DNA from: Purshia tridentata
Taxonomy: Eukaryota; Streptophyta; Magnoliopsida; Rosales; Rosaceae
Assembly (NCBI GenBank): GCA_003254885.1
Contig: QANT01001498.1
Location: 1-64,000 of the forward strand
Direction of reading: 5' to 3'
DNA length: 64,000 nucleotides
A program made the translations under genes and the position numbers. Shown one piece after another: positions 12,004 through 24,561 of the stretch. The number at the start of each line of letters is the position of its first letter. The first letter of the stretch is position 1. Under the pieces are notes generated by a model. That model was not told the origin of the DNA and ran no database searches. It worked only from the letters and a program-made list of their open reading frames with translations.

Positions 12004-12691
12004 TTAAGAGAAGAACTTCTCTGTCACTGGGATGCCAGGTCAGCAATTCTGACTTGGTGTCTTAACCCAATGAAGATTGGCTAAGGCAGCAGCAGAAACA
12101 CCGAGATTGGCGGCAGAGCTAGGGTTTTCAGATTTGGGAGTTTTTAATTTATAAGAATTTATCTCCAAGATGTATACAAATAAAAAACTATGCAGTGAGA
12201 AGAAAAACTCAATCCAAATTGTCGTCGTCAGTTGTCAGAGTCTTCGGATTTGACTGCGAAAGCCATGGTTCTTCCTAACCTCAAAACACCTTCCATAACA
12301 TTACCATGCTCAGGACGATCAGAGGAATGAGGCCTAGTAGGTCCAACCTCACAACGTCGCCGGAATTGACGAATCACCGCTGGAGTGCTCGTTGGCCTTT
12401 AGGTTTCTTTTCGGGTTCCTAGGCGATTTGAGAGCAGAGAGATGAAAAGGGAAGAGAGAAGAGAAGAACAGGGGTGGTCTCACCAGCATTGGCCGTCGGA
12501 TGTCAGCACACGTGTCGAAGAAAGAGGCACGACGAGAGTGAGTGAGAAGAAAGAATAGAGAGACAGTAGGGGCGACTAAGAGAGAAAGAGAAAATGAAAG
12601 AAAAATATAAGTTTGTGATAGGTGTCTCATCTTCATTGAATTGTGACACTAGATCAAATTCTGACCAATGACAGGAATGTTCTTCTCTTAA
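12004..12691. mobile_element. Non-autonomous DNA transposon with 13-bp perfect TIRs
   Basis: TTAAGAGAAGAAC at 12004-12016 is perfectly inverted at 12679-12691, and similarity continues inward ('tctgtcactgg' versus 'cctgtcattgg'). AATT occurs on both flanks if the outer TTAA is counted as target. The 690-bp body is clearly richer in GC than its surroundings, especially 12220-12560, which looks like captured genic sequence of the Pack-MULE kind, but no protein family was recognised and no transposase is present. Confidence 0.55.
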
Positions 12692-14309
12692 ATTAAATGT
12701 CTAAATTCATTTAAAATGCATGTTTATTCATGTATTAGGGCCAAGTTATCACATATACTTTACATCACCAATATAAGTTGTTTATATGTTTGCTTTAAGT
12801 GACGCACAAGGGGCCATACAAAAATATGGAGTGTTTAAATTTCTTTGCAACATTCATTACATATCACAATTCGTACCTATCTTGGTCTAGAACTATTTTC
12901 TCCTTTTATTTTATTTTATTGTTTCAGCCAATGTTTAGTCCGTCCTTACTCCTTAGTTCCTTCCTTTTTGAAGGCTTCCCCTTCCTCTCCAGTAACTTTG
13001 GTTGACAATTTTTCGTCTCTCCATTCATGTAAAAATCACTAGAGAAATTCTCACGGTTAGGTGATAATGTAGCTAATCACCGGCATTTTCATTGGGCACA
13101 ACCATCATCAGGCGTCCTCATGCGTCATGCCCATGCCAAAACCTGACTGCCACGTGCCAAGCTGCAACCTGCCAATGTCACTGGCTTTGAACGTTGACAT
13201 ATTTTCCACACGTGACAGAAACATTTGTTAGTTACATGCAGTTGACTACCAAGTCCAATGTTGCATCATGTTCTGTAACATTTTTTTCTCCTCTTTTTTG
13301 TTGTTTGACTAACGCAATTGGACAGGTTAAATGGATCTCAAGCTATTCACTAAGAGGTTTGTATTATTATTGCTATTACCATCTTCAATCCAAAGCCTTG
13401 AAGGTAAATAGTATTCTTTTTTTTCTTTTTTTTCTAGTTTTACTTAATTTAGTACATGCCTTATCGTTAATTCGTTCTTGAAAGTCCAAATTAGTGCTTG
13501 CTTTTCTTTGTTTGCTGGTGTGGAAACTGGGTTGGACTATGATAGCTTAATGAACTGGTATTTGATTATTTTGGATGGTTTTGCGGATTCAAAGTTCATC
13601 CAGTTCCTTTAAATGAAAGCTGGGTTTTTGTTATTTCATGGAAATTGATGGTCTTGAAGCATCTGAAAGACTTAGGTTTTGATTCTTATTGGTTGTGCTT
13701 TGCAACTCTAGAGTTAATATCTCTTGATGGGTCGTAATCTCTTTCTGTGAAATGGTGTCTATTACGTAATCTGGTTGAACTTTGTGGATTTGTGGATCAG
13801 TTTGGCTCAAATCAATCAAAGTGAGCATTTCTTTTGGCCACTGAATCTTGATTCAATCTGGCAAATTAACCATCATTTCTTAATGGTGTTTGTTTAATAA
13901 TTTTTACCCCAGTGTTTGCTTGTTGGTATAGTTTGACAGTTAGAAGGGTCAATATAGTTTCCTCAAAATGAGAACATGAATATGGTAGAGACTTTATCGA
14001 GCTTGGTTTTCGTCTTCTATTTATGAGAAGATGGATTATTACTGTTGCTGGTTCAACCCTATGTTTGGGGGTGAGTCTATGGCCTTTTTATGTTGTTAAA
14101 ACATTTTAGGTAGGACTACAGTTCCATTTGATTCAATCCAATAAGGTCTTTCCAATTATCAGGAATTGGGTTAAGGAACCTCTACTATGCATTTACAGTA
14201 ATTCATTGGCATTGTCACTTGGGTCAACATCCCAGTGATCACTTTGAGTACTTTTGTGAGAATGTGTACTAAATTAGCAAGCACATGTGGCATAAGGCTT
14301 TGAGTAGTG
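12692..14309 (+). other. Upstream region and probable 5' leader of the NB-ARC gene
   Basis: No separate gene recognised. A donor-like AAG/GTAAAT at about 13403 and an acceptor-like ccaattatcag/G at about 14161 could bound a 5'-untranslated intron of the NB-ARC gene, and the U-rich sequence between them fits an intron. The putative promoter would then lie around 13000-13300, where the sequence is richer in GC. Transcript evidence would settle it. Confidence 0.35.
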
Positions 14310-17300
14310 ATGGATGCTTTGCAAGTTGTTGCTTCTGCAACACAAATAGTTTCAAGCATGGTAGGTGCTATCGCTGCATTAGAACAGGCCTCTAGAAATT
14401 TTGATGAAGCTCCAAAGAGAATTCGAAGCCTAGAAGAATTTGTTTGTGATCTTGAGAACTTGACTCGCGGACTTAAGCAAAAACATGTCAACAAGCTTCA
14501 TAACCATCAATTAGATTACCAAATTCAAAGTTTGAACTCCCTGATAGAACGTCTGCATCCAAAAATCAGCAAGGCCAGGAGAATTGTGTCAAAGAGTAAG
14601 ATTAAGAACTTAGCTAAGGTGGTTTGGACTTCTATGGCTGGAGACCCACTTGGGAAACTGGTCAATTCAATAAGGGATGACTTGAATTGGTGGCTTGAAT
14701 CTCAAAGACTGGTCCAAAATGTTGAGAAAGCAATAGAGTCAACTGCAGAAGACACCCCAGTTCGACTGAAAATTAAGACTGAACAAGGCTACCCAGTTTC
14801 CAGTAAATGTTACTTTGTGAGAAATTTACTGGAACAAGATGATGCTCATCGGGTCATTCTAATTGTTGGGCTATCTGGTATTGGAAAGTCATTTTTGGCT
14901 CGCCAAGTAGCTTCTGATCCTCCAGAGAAATTTATGGGTGGTGCAGTTGAACTTGCTTTTGGCCAATGGTGCAGTAAAGCTGCTTGCAACAAAAGTATAG
15001 CTGAATACCAGAGGCGCTTGGCAAGAAAGCTTGGTAAATTTCTGGTGCAGATTGGATTTTGGAAGAAGATTAAGGATGAATATAGTGGAGATCTTGAATA
15101 TGTTTGTTGCTTGCTCCAAGAAGCCTTGTATGGGAAGAGCATTCTGATTCTTCTCGATGATGTATGGGAGCAGGATATAGTTGAGAGATTTGCAAAGTTA
15201 TATGATAATGATTGTAAGTACATTGTAACAACAAGAAATGAAGCTGTATTTGAGATAACAGAAGCTGAGAAGGTGGAATTAAGCAAAGATGACATAAAGG
15301 AGATGAGCATGGAAGTTCTTCTCTACCATAGCCTCCTTAGCAAAGAAGAGATGCCGGTATGAACCAAATTAAACTCCAATTATATATCTGCAAAATTACT
15401 ACACTGCATTGACACAATTATCTCAGCCATTACTTTTTGTTGATGCGTAAAAACATTTTCATGTTGGATTAGTATTTGAAAGGATGTATGTTTTTTGTGG
15501 CATGCAAAAATGCTTATGCCAGTGTCTTCACTTTGTAAAGTGTGACACCAAAGCATTGATTTATTATGGCTTATTTGCAGGGAATGCCATCAGTCTGTTT
15601 GTGTGCCCATTTGGTTTTACACCCATGTGAAATAGTAACCTAAGAGAATACATGGGAAGCATTTGCATTCAAGTGGATGAATCTGTATTTTCAATCATTA
15701 TATTGATTCTGTCAATCAGAACATTATGCAAAGATCCTGATGTATCTTTTCAGCTCAGCAATTATCTCGACCACAATATCTTTTCACCTAATTATATATG
15801 CACACAACCAATTTTAGGATTGAGAACTAGTACTACAACTTGCTGACCACAATATTCGTTGATTACTGATATGTTGTCTGCAGGTCCAAGTTTAAGGAAT
15901 GACATTTCAAATAGGATGAATGTATTGCAAAATATTAGTCTGACTAGGAGATTCGATCTTATCATTTGATAGATCCCAGTGATAGATAATTTTCAGCAGA
16001 GATAATATTTCTATTTTACTTCAGTGATTACGATGATTTCTCTTTGATCACCTATTCATCCTACTATTTTATTTTTGGTCAAGCATAGGTTTAGTAATTT
16101 TGGTACTAGTGCTACAAAGATAATATAAAATCACTCGTAATGTTATCCAAAATTTAAAATGATTATGTTTGCAATCCCATGCATCCTTCCCTAATTGTGA
16201 TTAAGAACTAGCTGTGGGCCTTGTGTTGTACAGTTTTTTTTTTTGTTTACTTGCTCTTTCAATTCAACAGCTGCATGGTCTTGATATAGAGGTCTTTGTA
16301 TAGTGATGTGTGCAAAAGTATTTGTGAAAGGAGGAGTAGGAGATGTAGTTGAAGAACATTGCTAAAGTCTTAGATACATCCACTCTCTTTTTCTTGCCTT
16401 TTATCATTTTTGAAATTTATCTTCACATATTTGCTTTATGATTTACTGAAATTTTCCTATTTTATAGCATGTAGCAGACAGCTTACTTGAGCGTTGTGGC
16501 CACCACCCTCTAACAGTTGCTGTTATGGGTAAGGCTCTCAGAAAAGAAACTCGAGCGGATAAATGGGAAAAGGCCATCACCAACTTATCCACCTTTGCTA
16601 AATGTGCCCCAGGTCCTGTATCATATGTGAACGAAAAAGAAGCTGAGAATGCAGTAACCATTTTTGGGTCCTTTGAGTTCAGTCTAGATGCAATGCCTGG
16701 AGACTCTAGAAGGCTCTTCATCGCTCTATCGGCTCTTTCTTGGGCAGAACCTGTACCAGAAGGTTGTGTGGAGGCTGTTTGGTCAGTTCTTGGGCAGGAG
16801 ACCTTGTTCCCCCTCATAGTCTGCAAGCTTGTTGAAGGCTCTTTGTTGATGAAAATTGATACAGATCCCTTGTACTTGGTACATGACATGGTTGCTCTGT
16901 ACCTTGATAGCAAAACAAACGATTCGGTCAAGATACTTCTAAATGAATCCACACCTGAAGAAACTGCATTTGTCTGCCCTTGGCTTCTTATATTTGGGAA
17001 AGAAAAAGTAAAAAAATTTGCCGAAAAGAGAATGGTGTACTTGCTCAATGCTTTTGAAGAAACACAGGTGATTATCACTTTAAAGGCCACCATCCAGGCT
17101 CTAATGGCCAGCAAATCCATTTCCGAACTAGAAGCAAGTAGAGCAAGCTTTAGTAGCTTATTGGGTCCTAGGACTGCAGACCTGATCTCTACTGAATCCG
17201 AGAGTTTGATTGCTGTGTCTACACAAGCCATCACCATGGTGTTTAGCAAGAGTGACTATTGCAATTATTTTCCGTACCTTGAAGCTACTGGTGCAGTCAG

Positions 17301-18573
17301 CAAGTTGGCGAGTATCTTAGAAGATTGTGAGGATCCTGTGATCCAAGTTGATATTTCAATTATCCTCGCAAAGCTTGCAGAATTTGGTAGCCCAGAGACA
17401 GTCGATAAAGTGCTTCTGAGCATTCAATATAATCATTTGGCCACTTTGCTCTCTCCAAATGCTGAGGAATGGCATGATAGTATGTTTACAATATTGATGT
17501 CGTTGACCAAAGCTGGGAAATCAAAAGCTGTCGAGAAAATGCTTGCTTTTGAGATTGATAAGAATCTTCTTAAACTCCTTGAGGATGGATCCGAAGTAGC
17601 TCAGCATCATGCCATAGTTGCATTGAAGGCATTTTACGAGTTGGGAGGCCCTCGAGTATCTGGGTCTCTTGAACCAACAAATCTAAACCTTTTGCCATGG
17701 CAAGCTAGACATTGTTTGGAAAGATTCTTTTTGTTAGATCAAAATGTTCCCCTTTCAGCACCAAAGCCTCAAACTTTTGAAAATCTTGTTCATAAGGTAT
17801 TAGACAGTGACAACAAGCTAGTATTGGAGGCAATGCAAGATCTCATACCAATCATTGAGAGAGCAGGTGAACCAAGAATCAGAGACATGATTTTAAAAAG
17901 TCCTCTCATCAAACGACTTTCTGAAATCTTAGAACATGGACAGTCCGGACAAAATTCAATAATATCTCAATCTGCCTTTCTGTTGATGAAGCTGGCTTGC
18001 TCTGGCGGAGAACCCTGCATTAAGAAGTTTCTAGAGTATGACATTATACCCAATCTAGTTAAGATGATGCAGTGCAGCATTGCAGAGTTGCAGGATGCAG
18101 CCTATACAGCGCTACACCAGTTGCTTTTCGGCAGCAGTGGAGTTCTCATTTTGAACCGAATCCTTAAGATGGGTCTCATTGAGAGGATGGCTCAGTCACT
18201 GGAAAGCAAATCAATGAAGACCCGGGAAGTGAATGTGCACTGCTTTTTAGATATCGTGGAGCTCGGAAACAAAGCCTGCATAGAGCGGATGTTTTCTCTG
18301 CAAGTGGTGGAGAAGCTTGTGAAAATAGAAAAAGCTAGTGGGGGATCTGGTGAAAACCTGCTTGGATTTCTGAAGGGGATAGATAAGTGTAAGCATCTTT
18401 CTGTGGCAGAGCGCAGGGTGATGAAACAACAAGTGGTTAGGAAGATAAGGGCTTCCCTCAAAGGCCATAAATTTGAAGGTCAGATTTTGGGAGCTGTTGA
18501 TGCTTGTGTATCTGAGGGCTCAAAAGCTGGAAGTAGTAGTAGTAGCAGTAGTGGTAGAAACAAAAGGTCATAG
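14310..18573 (+). CDS. NB-ARC protein with armadillo-type C-terminal repeats
   Basis: Exon 1 is 14310-15356, exon 2 16468-18573, joined in phase 0 across a 1111-bp GT-AG intron: 1050 residues. The start is ATG 14310; the codon before it is GTG. Residues 1-145 form an N-terminal helical region (ATQIVSSMVGAIAALEQASR) resembling CC or HeLo-type four-helix bundles. The NB-ARC follows: P-loop GLSGIGKS at 187-194, kinase-2 ILILLDDVW at about 278-286, RNBS-B YIVTTRN at 304-310, and a GLPL-type CGHHPLTVAV at 359-368 just after the splice. VHDMV at about 487 stands where MHD is expected. From about 560 to 1030 there are tandem helical armadillo-like units (such as AVSKLASILEDCEDPVIQVD and IPNLVKMMQCSIAELQDAAY), not leucine-rich repeats. 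The tail is a Ser-rich run from an AGT/AGC repeat. It is probably an ATP-binding immune-type switch, cytoplasmic or nuclear; its partner is unknown. Confidence 0.88.
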
Positions 18574-21500
18574 CACGGTAGCTTTCTAAGAGGAGCTTGA
18601 GGCATAACCTTCTTTTCAGTTTACATTTAGATTTACATGTCAACCAAAATTTAATTCAACACTGCAACAATTTTGAAATATAATGATGTTTAAATTTCAT
18701 TAGAAGCAATAAATGAACTGTCTACTTGGAATTTGATGGTAAGTGCGAACTTCTATGGCTCTTTTTAGCATGCAGCAGAAGTTTGTTAACAGTTTCTATT
18801 AACTTAACACAACAGAATAATACAAAACTCAGATACGTTGCTCATGTTTGCAAGGGCAGCCCTCAGCCATTGGGAAATAGATTATGAGGTCGTTTGTACT
18901 CATATGTTCAAATGAATTTGACTAGAATCTTTACAAAAGAAAGAAATTTGTAACCTGGCAAAGACTGCTTCAAAAGGAAAGAGGGTGTTTAGGAATCAAA
19001 TGGCATTATATCATTGTTACTTGTGTTATGCAGACAATAAAGCTTATGTATAGTTTAAGAGTGCACTACAGCCAGACTAAGTGAGATGTGAAAATCTTAA
19101 CCAGAAGCAATTCAACCATGTTAATAATTAGTACATTGTGTTTAAGCGGAGAAAAACTGGTGTAGGACTGTTTCAGTTAAGCAAAGAAACAAAGAGAGTT
19201 GTTTCCTCTTCTAAAACAAAAACAAAATTTTTTAGGGTGCTCTCAATCTCTTGGTTTCACACTTCAATTTCACAATCCATTAGAGAAGGACGACATATTT
19301 TGAAAAAAGAAAAACACAAAGAGAAGGACGAAATATTGACAAGTATTTTTTGGCTTCCCTAAACATTAAATAGTATGGACCTCCATTTTGTTTGTCTACA
19401 CATCATTTCAACCACAAAGATCGAGAATCAATTTTTGCCTTTCTTCAACGTGGTGGTAAATTGGTAATTGAGGTGCATCAACAAGTACATATTTGTCAAA
19501 TAAATTAGAAATTCAACTTTTATTTTTGACCCAATATATAAAATAGCAAAATACTGAAAATATATGACTTCGTCATTCGTGGGAGTTTTTATTGGCAAAA
19601 TAATTCGAGTGTTTGAATTGTACTCTTTCCGGTCTACAAGGAACAAAATTTTTTATAGTTGACGAAATTTAAAAGGGATCGAGAATGACTATTTTTTTCC
19701 ATGTCGTCTTTTATTATAGGCTTTTATTTTGTTATTTTATGTAAATGATCCTATATCAAATTTGTTTTTCTTTTTTTCAGAAAAAGAACTCGGTGGAAAA
19801 GAATTACCAAAAACAATATGTTGACTATTTTAGTATTTATTTCTTTATTGAATATTTAGTTTTATTTTAATTAGCTATTGATTTCATAGTTTTTTTCTTT
19901 ACAATATTGAAGAACTCCCAAATTTGAAGTCAATCTCTTGCTCATCATAAATAATGTTTTGAGTGGTTATATTCTCATGAACAAATTTGCTCACCACCTT
20001 AATTTTGTGATGAGTATAACCACCCATTTTTATGTGTAACATGTGTCAATTGAGTTTATCATAGTTAAAATCTGTATATTTAATGCATTTGTAAAGTTTT
20101 AATTAACTTTTCAATTAAAACCATGTTAACCCATAAAATTTCAGATGTGTTTTCTTGGGTTTTCGAATGTGTTGTTTTTTATTCAGAATCTATAAAGATT
20201 TTTTTTTTTTTAAGTTTGTTAATGTTTATTTTGGAATGAAAATTTTCAAATTTTTGTTAAGAATTATAAATTTGGAGAAGAAAAAACTTTTAATTTTAGT
20301 TTTTTAAAATATTCAAATCTTATATTAAAAAAATAATGAAATACATATGGCATTAATAGAAAGAAGGCAGAAGGGGAAAAACGCAGTAAACATTGCCTTT
20401 GTGTTTATATTTATCGCTTTATCTCTATCTTCATTTTGATAATGTCAATGATGTGATGATTGATGATGTTGAGGACAGTTGAAAATGAGGACCATTGATT
20501 GTGGTTTTGACTTACAATCAATCACATTAATTCTTTGTCTTGATCATTGTAGCTTTACCAGAGTTCAATACCCCAATTACGTACGATGGAATATATGTTA
20601 TAATCTATGGTTGAGTGGCTCTTCCAATATTCACATTTGACTATATATTCTCTCCTTTTTTTCTTTTTCTTTTTTTACATGCGTTTTTAAGATTTAGTTT
20701 ATATGATATGATCCGGATTGATGTATATGTCAGACAAAAATTAATCATGACCGAGGACCAAAGATTAATTTATTCATTTTTTCTATAAGTGGAAAAGCCA
20801 AATATTATCCAAATATCAGAAAGTGATGAGGTCTTTGAATTCCTTCAATAAGCAACATGAAGCTGCCATGTATGTCTAAAAGGAAGAAATTAAAAAGTCC
20901 ATTTAAGCTTTTTTTGTTTTCATTCTATTTTTAAGCAAAATTAAGCAGTCCAACTTTAAAAGAAATTCAATAGATAACGAAAGATGATAAATGTACATTG
21001 TCCACGTACCTTTGCATTTTCACGACTTTGAAAGATGATATATGCTTGTGTTCCTTAACAGGTTGGAACACTTCTGTAAGATTATTTGACGATCAAATAT
21101 GCACTTAAGTAGTTAAGTAAGTCTATAATAACATCATTTCTTAGTCAATAACATTAAAAAAATCATAAGAAGAAATTGTCATTCTTGCGTATCATGTAAT
21201 TTGTATCAAAAATTAAAAAAAAAAAAAAAACCTTAGACTATATTGGGATGACAAGAATCAAACTTTCTTCCTAAATGCATGGTGAGGTGCTTTGCCATTG
21301 AAGCTATAAACCTTAACGTGCAATTTCATTATAACTAGATTTCAATTAATAATTATCTTTAAGAAGAAGAATATAGGTACAAATATTTTGTTTGGTTTCT
21401 CAATATATAGGCAAAATATATATACAAATATTTCATCCTTAATAATTAGTATGTACCTAGCTACTAAGAATTTTCTTAATTTGGAGCAAATTATTTTTCT

Positions 21501-22760
21501 ATAACAAGATTGCAAAATCAAAATTAAAATTGGGTTTGTTACAATATAAATCAATGGGCATATTTCATTACAGTTAGCCAAACTAATATTTTGGAAAATA
21601 GTTGACTTTTTTATTTTGTTTTTTGTATTATTTAGAATGGGAAAATAGTTGAGTTTTTTTTGATGGAAATAGTTGAAAAACAAAGGTTTGTTTTGGTTTG
21701 AGATTCGAAAATTTTTTTAAAACCAAGATATAATATTTGGATTGCATTTTGTTATTTTTTTAAAAAATTGACTACTTATGTGGTATTAATTTGAAAAATA
21801 AAGTTTTAGAACAGTTCATTTGGTTTAAGACCCTATTTTTCTGGCTTTATCTTTGCATGCTACAATTTGGGAGTTTTCGCAAGTCGATCAGTCTTTCATT
21901 TCTAACCAAATAACTCATCCACATCAATTTTGTCTTGTTTCACACCTGTAGGCTTTAGGTAGCTACTTGTGTATAAGGAATAAAAAGATAATACTCCAAT
22001 TAATAATCAAAATGTTAAGTATGAATCTCAACACTTGATGACCATTTATTTTAGTAATGACAATCAGTCTTTTATTTACTTGAGAAAGTTCTGACTTTTA
22101 ATCTGATAAACAAAAGTTGTTGATAATAAAATAAAAAATACTAATTCAATTATACAGATAATAATTTTTTCCTCTTTATATGCACTTAATTTATCTTTTT
22201 ATCCTCCTAAGTTGGAATAAATAAATAAAAACCCTCAAAAAGACGGTCTTAGCCAAGTGAAAGGGTTTGTTGGATTGTCTCTTCTTCAATTTTGTTAATT
22301 ATAGACAATAATTACATAAATACTAATAACACAAACGTGTTCAAATCAAGATGGAGAACAGCTAAGTTGAATTACAAAAGGAAACTCCCAAAATTACAAT
22401 TACTAAAATGAAGCTTTTTTTGGATATAATCAAAAAGTTAAATCAATAGAGAATCTTTAACAATGCCCGAGAATACAGCTCCCTCCTATATGCCCTAAAA
22501 TCTCTTTCAAATCATACCTTTATTTTTCAAATCTTTTTGAGAGTCATTAATCATTCAAGGCTTACCTATTCACCCACCCTCAAATCTCTCAATCTTAATT
22601 GATTTTGTAGATGCATCACGCATTCATGCCCAAGGAAATTTAGAGAGTCAAATCATATTATACCTCTTTTGAAATTTTAGATAATCTACGCAATGATTTT
22701 TTTTTTAAATAATCATTTAACATATTAAAAATATTTTTAGTGTTATTGTTTTTTTTAAAT
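18574..22760. other. Gene-free interval after the NB-ARC gene
   Basis: The 3' untranslated region of the NB-ARC gene is followed by about 4 kb of AT-rich DNA without a supported coding region. Around 19938-20028 a 'gtggttatatt(c)tcat' block recurs in inverted form, a possible small hairpin or MITE scar. Confidence 0.5.
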
Positions 22761-23609
22761 AGAAATTTAGGATTAAGTACTTAGTTTCAATACTTTTTTA
22801 GAAAATCAGTTTTGCTCATAATTTTTAGGTTTAACTACTAACTATTGAACTTAATTTTTAGAATAGGTCACAAATTTAAAACCTATTTGTTTTGGGCTTT
22901 ATTTATTTGACAAATTTGCCCTTCTATTATCTTTTGGCTTACATATGATGGGTCTTAGATAAAATTTATAAAGTTTTGACAAAATTATCCTTGATACTTT
23001 TATATTGTCTTGGAAATTAGTTAATATAGTCTCAACTTTAGTTTTAATTGTGACTGTATGACACTCAACTTCAAATTTAGTTGTGAATGAATGACAGTCA
23101 CAGCTAAATTGTGATACAGTCACAGTTAGGTTGTGACTGAATTGAAATTTTTTTTAAAAGAAATTGTATTACGATATAATATAAATAGAAGTCAAAACAA
23201 TACTTTTACTCAAAATAATACTTAGCATAGTAATGAGAGTTGTCTTTTTCAACTTACCAAGACAATTACAACTACATTATAAGACAGTCACAGTTAAGAT
23301 GTGATTGATTGTCTTTTTCAACTTACCAAGACAATCATAACTATATTATAAGACAGTCACAGTTAAGATGTGATTGAATTGATTTTTTTAGTTTTAATGC
23401 AATATAGTATAAATTAATGTAATAGTATGGATATAATNATATATATATTTTATTGTAGTGGCATGTGATGTAATATTTGTGAATTATAGTGCCCTTTACT
23501 ATATTATTATGTTTGACTTTTCAACTAGTACCTAATCTAAAATGCTATTAAAGTTTGGTATCTAAACTAAAAAATTATTAAAATTTGGTATTTAAAGTCA
23601 ATTAACCTT
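22761..23609 (+). repeat. Dispersed repeat, copy A
   Basis: About 850 bp that recurs in inverted orientation at 62750-63540. Shared blocks include 'gacaaatttgcccttct', 'ttgtgactgtatgacactca' type sequence and several 'cagtcacannta' motifs. Within this copy the 'agacagtcacagttaagatgtgatt' neighbourhood is itself tandemly duplicated near 23281-23370. One ambiguous base (n) lies at 23438. There is no coding capacity, so a non-autonomous transposon is likely; superfamily not recognised. A block of about 30 bp at its right margin ('aaatttggtatttaaagtc') is repeated at 23651-23682. Confidence 0.6.
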
Positions 23610-23861
23610 ATAATATATTCTCTGTAGTATTATTTGATTATTTATTATTATGAAATTTGGTATTTAAAGTCAATTAACCTTTATAAGAGTGGTTAATTAT
23701 TCTAAATAATAATATCCAATTATTTCCCCAAAAAATTGCTTTAATTTAGCGGCCCATCATCTACGGGTCAACAAGAGGTAGCTTCCAGCCTTCCACTTTA
23801 TTTTTTGTTTTTTTTGGCCATACATTCCGCTTGTTTTGTTTTGGCCAATAGGTACATTCTA

Positions 23862-24124
23862 AGTTCAAAGATGATAAGGTTGGAAAAAAATTCATAGATG
23901 ATCCCAAATTATGCGATCCAAAAATTGAAGTCCAAAATTGAAATTTGTCCACAAAACCTCAAACTGGGATGGTTGAGTTGACAAAGGCAACTAGAGTTCA
24001 AAAAGATGATAAGATTGGAAAAAAATTCATATTATGCGATCCAAAAATTGAAGTCCAAAATTGAAATTTGTCCACAAAACCTCAAACAGGGATGGTTGAG
24101 TTGACAAAGGCAACTAGAGTTCAA
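23862..24124 (+). repeat. Tandem duplication, two units of about 130 bp
   Basis: Units at about 23862-23994 and 23995-24124 share long blocks ('ccaaaaattgaagtccaaaa', 'tgtccacaaaacctcaaac', 'gggatggttgagttgaca') with few differences. The second unit lacks about 13 bases present in the first. It lies 440 bp upstream of the OPT start and may be in the promoter. High identity points to a recent event. Confidence 0.8.
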
Positions 24125-24561
24125 ACCATAATTGAGACGAATACCAAGACTGATCAATTTAGATTCCTTGTTCAAGATTCTGCATCCATCAATGACTCAA
24201 TGAATGATCCCCTCTTTCCGTCTTCCATATATAATATAGTTTTAAGATCAATCTTTTCTTTTCATCTTACTTTGTCATCTTCTTAATTATTACAGCAAAA
24301 AGAAAAAAGCTTTAAACAACTATTTTTCCATTTCTTGTAGATAGAGAATTTCATGTCTATAGGTTAGTCACAAAGTCAATCCCAAAATTATTTGTATTTC
24401 TTTGAAATAAAACGTAGGCACAGTTGCTACTTGCTAGTTTACATTTCTAGATCTCACTATCAAAGCATGCAATAAAAAGCCAACACTTATTACAAACAAG
24501 TAACAACCAAGCATATAAGAAAAACCTATTGCTTCTCCCAAGCCTCAACCCATCCTCCTCC

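Noticed and set aside
12349-12636. Minus-strand frame of 95 codons with a hydrophobic start
   Set aside because: It lies inside the inverted-repeat element, is low-complexity Ser/Leu-rich and shows no family.
16443-17249. Long minus-strand open frame of 268 codons
   Set aside because: It is the antisense shadow of NB-ARC exon 2 and has no domain of its own.
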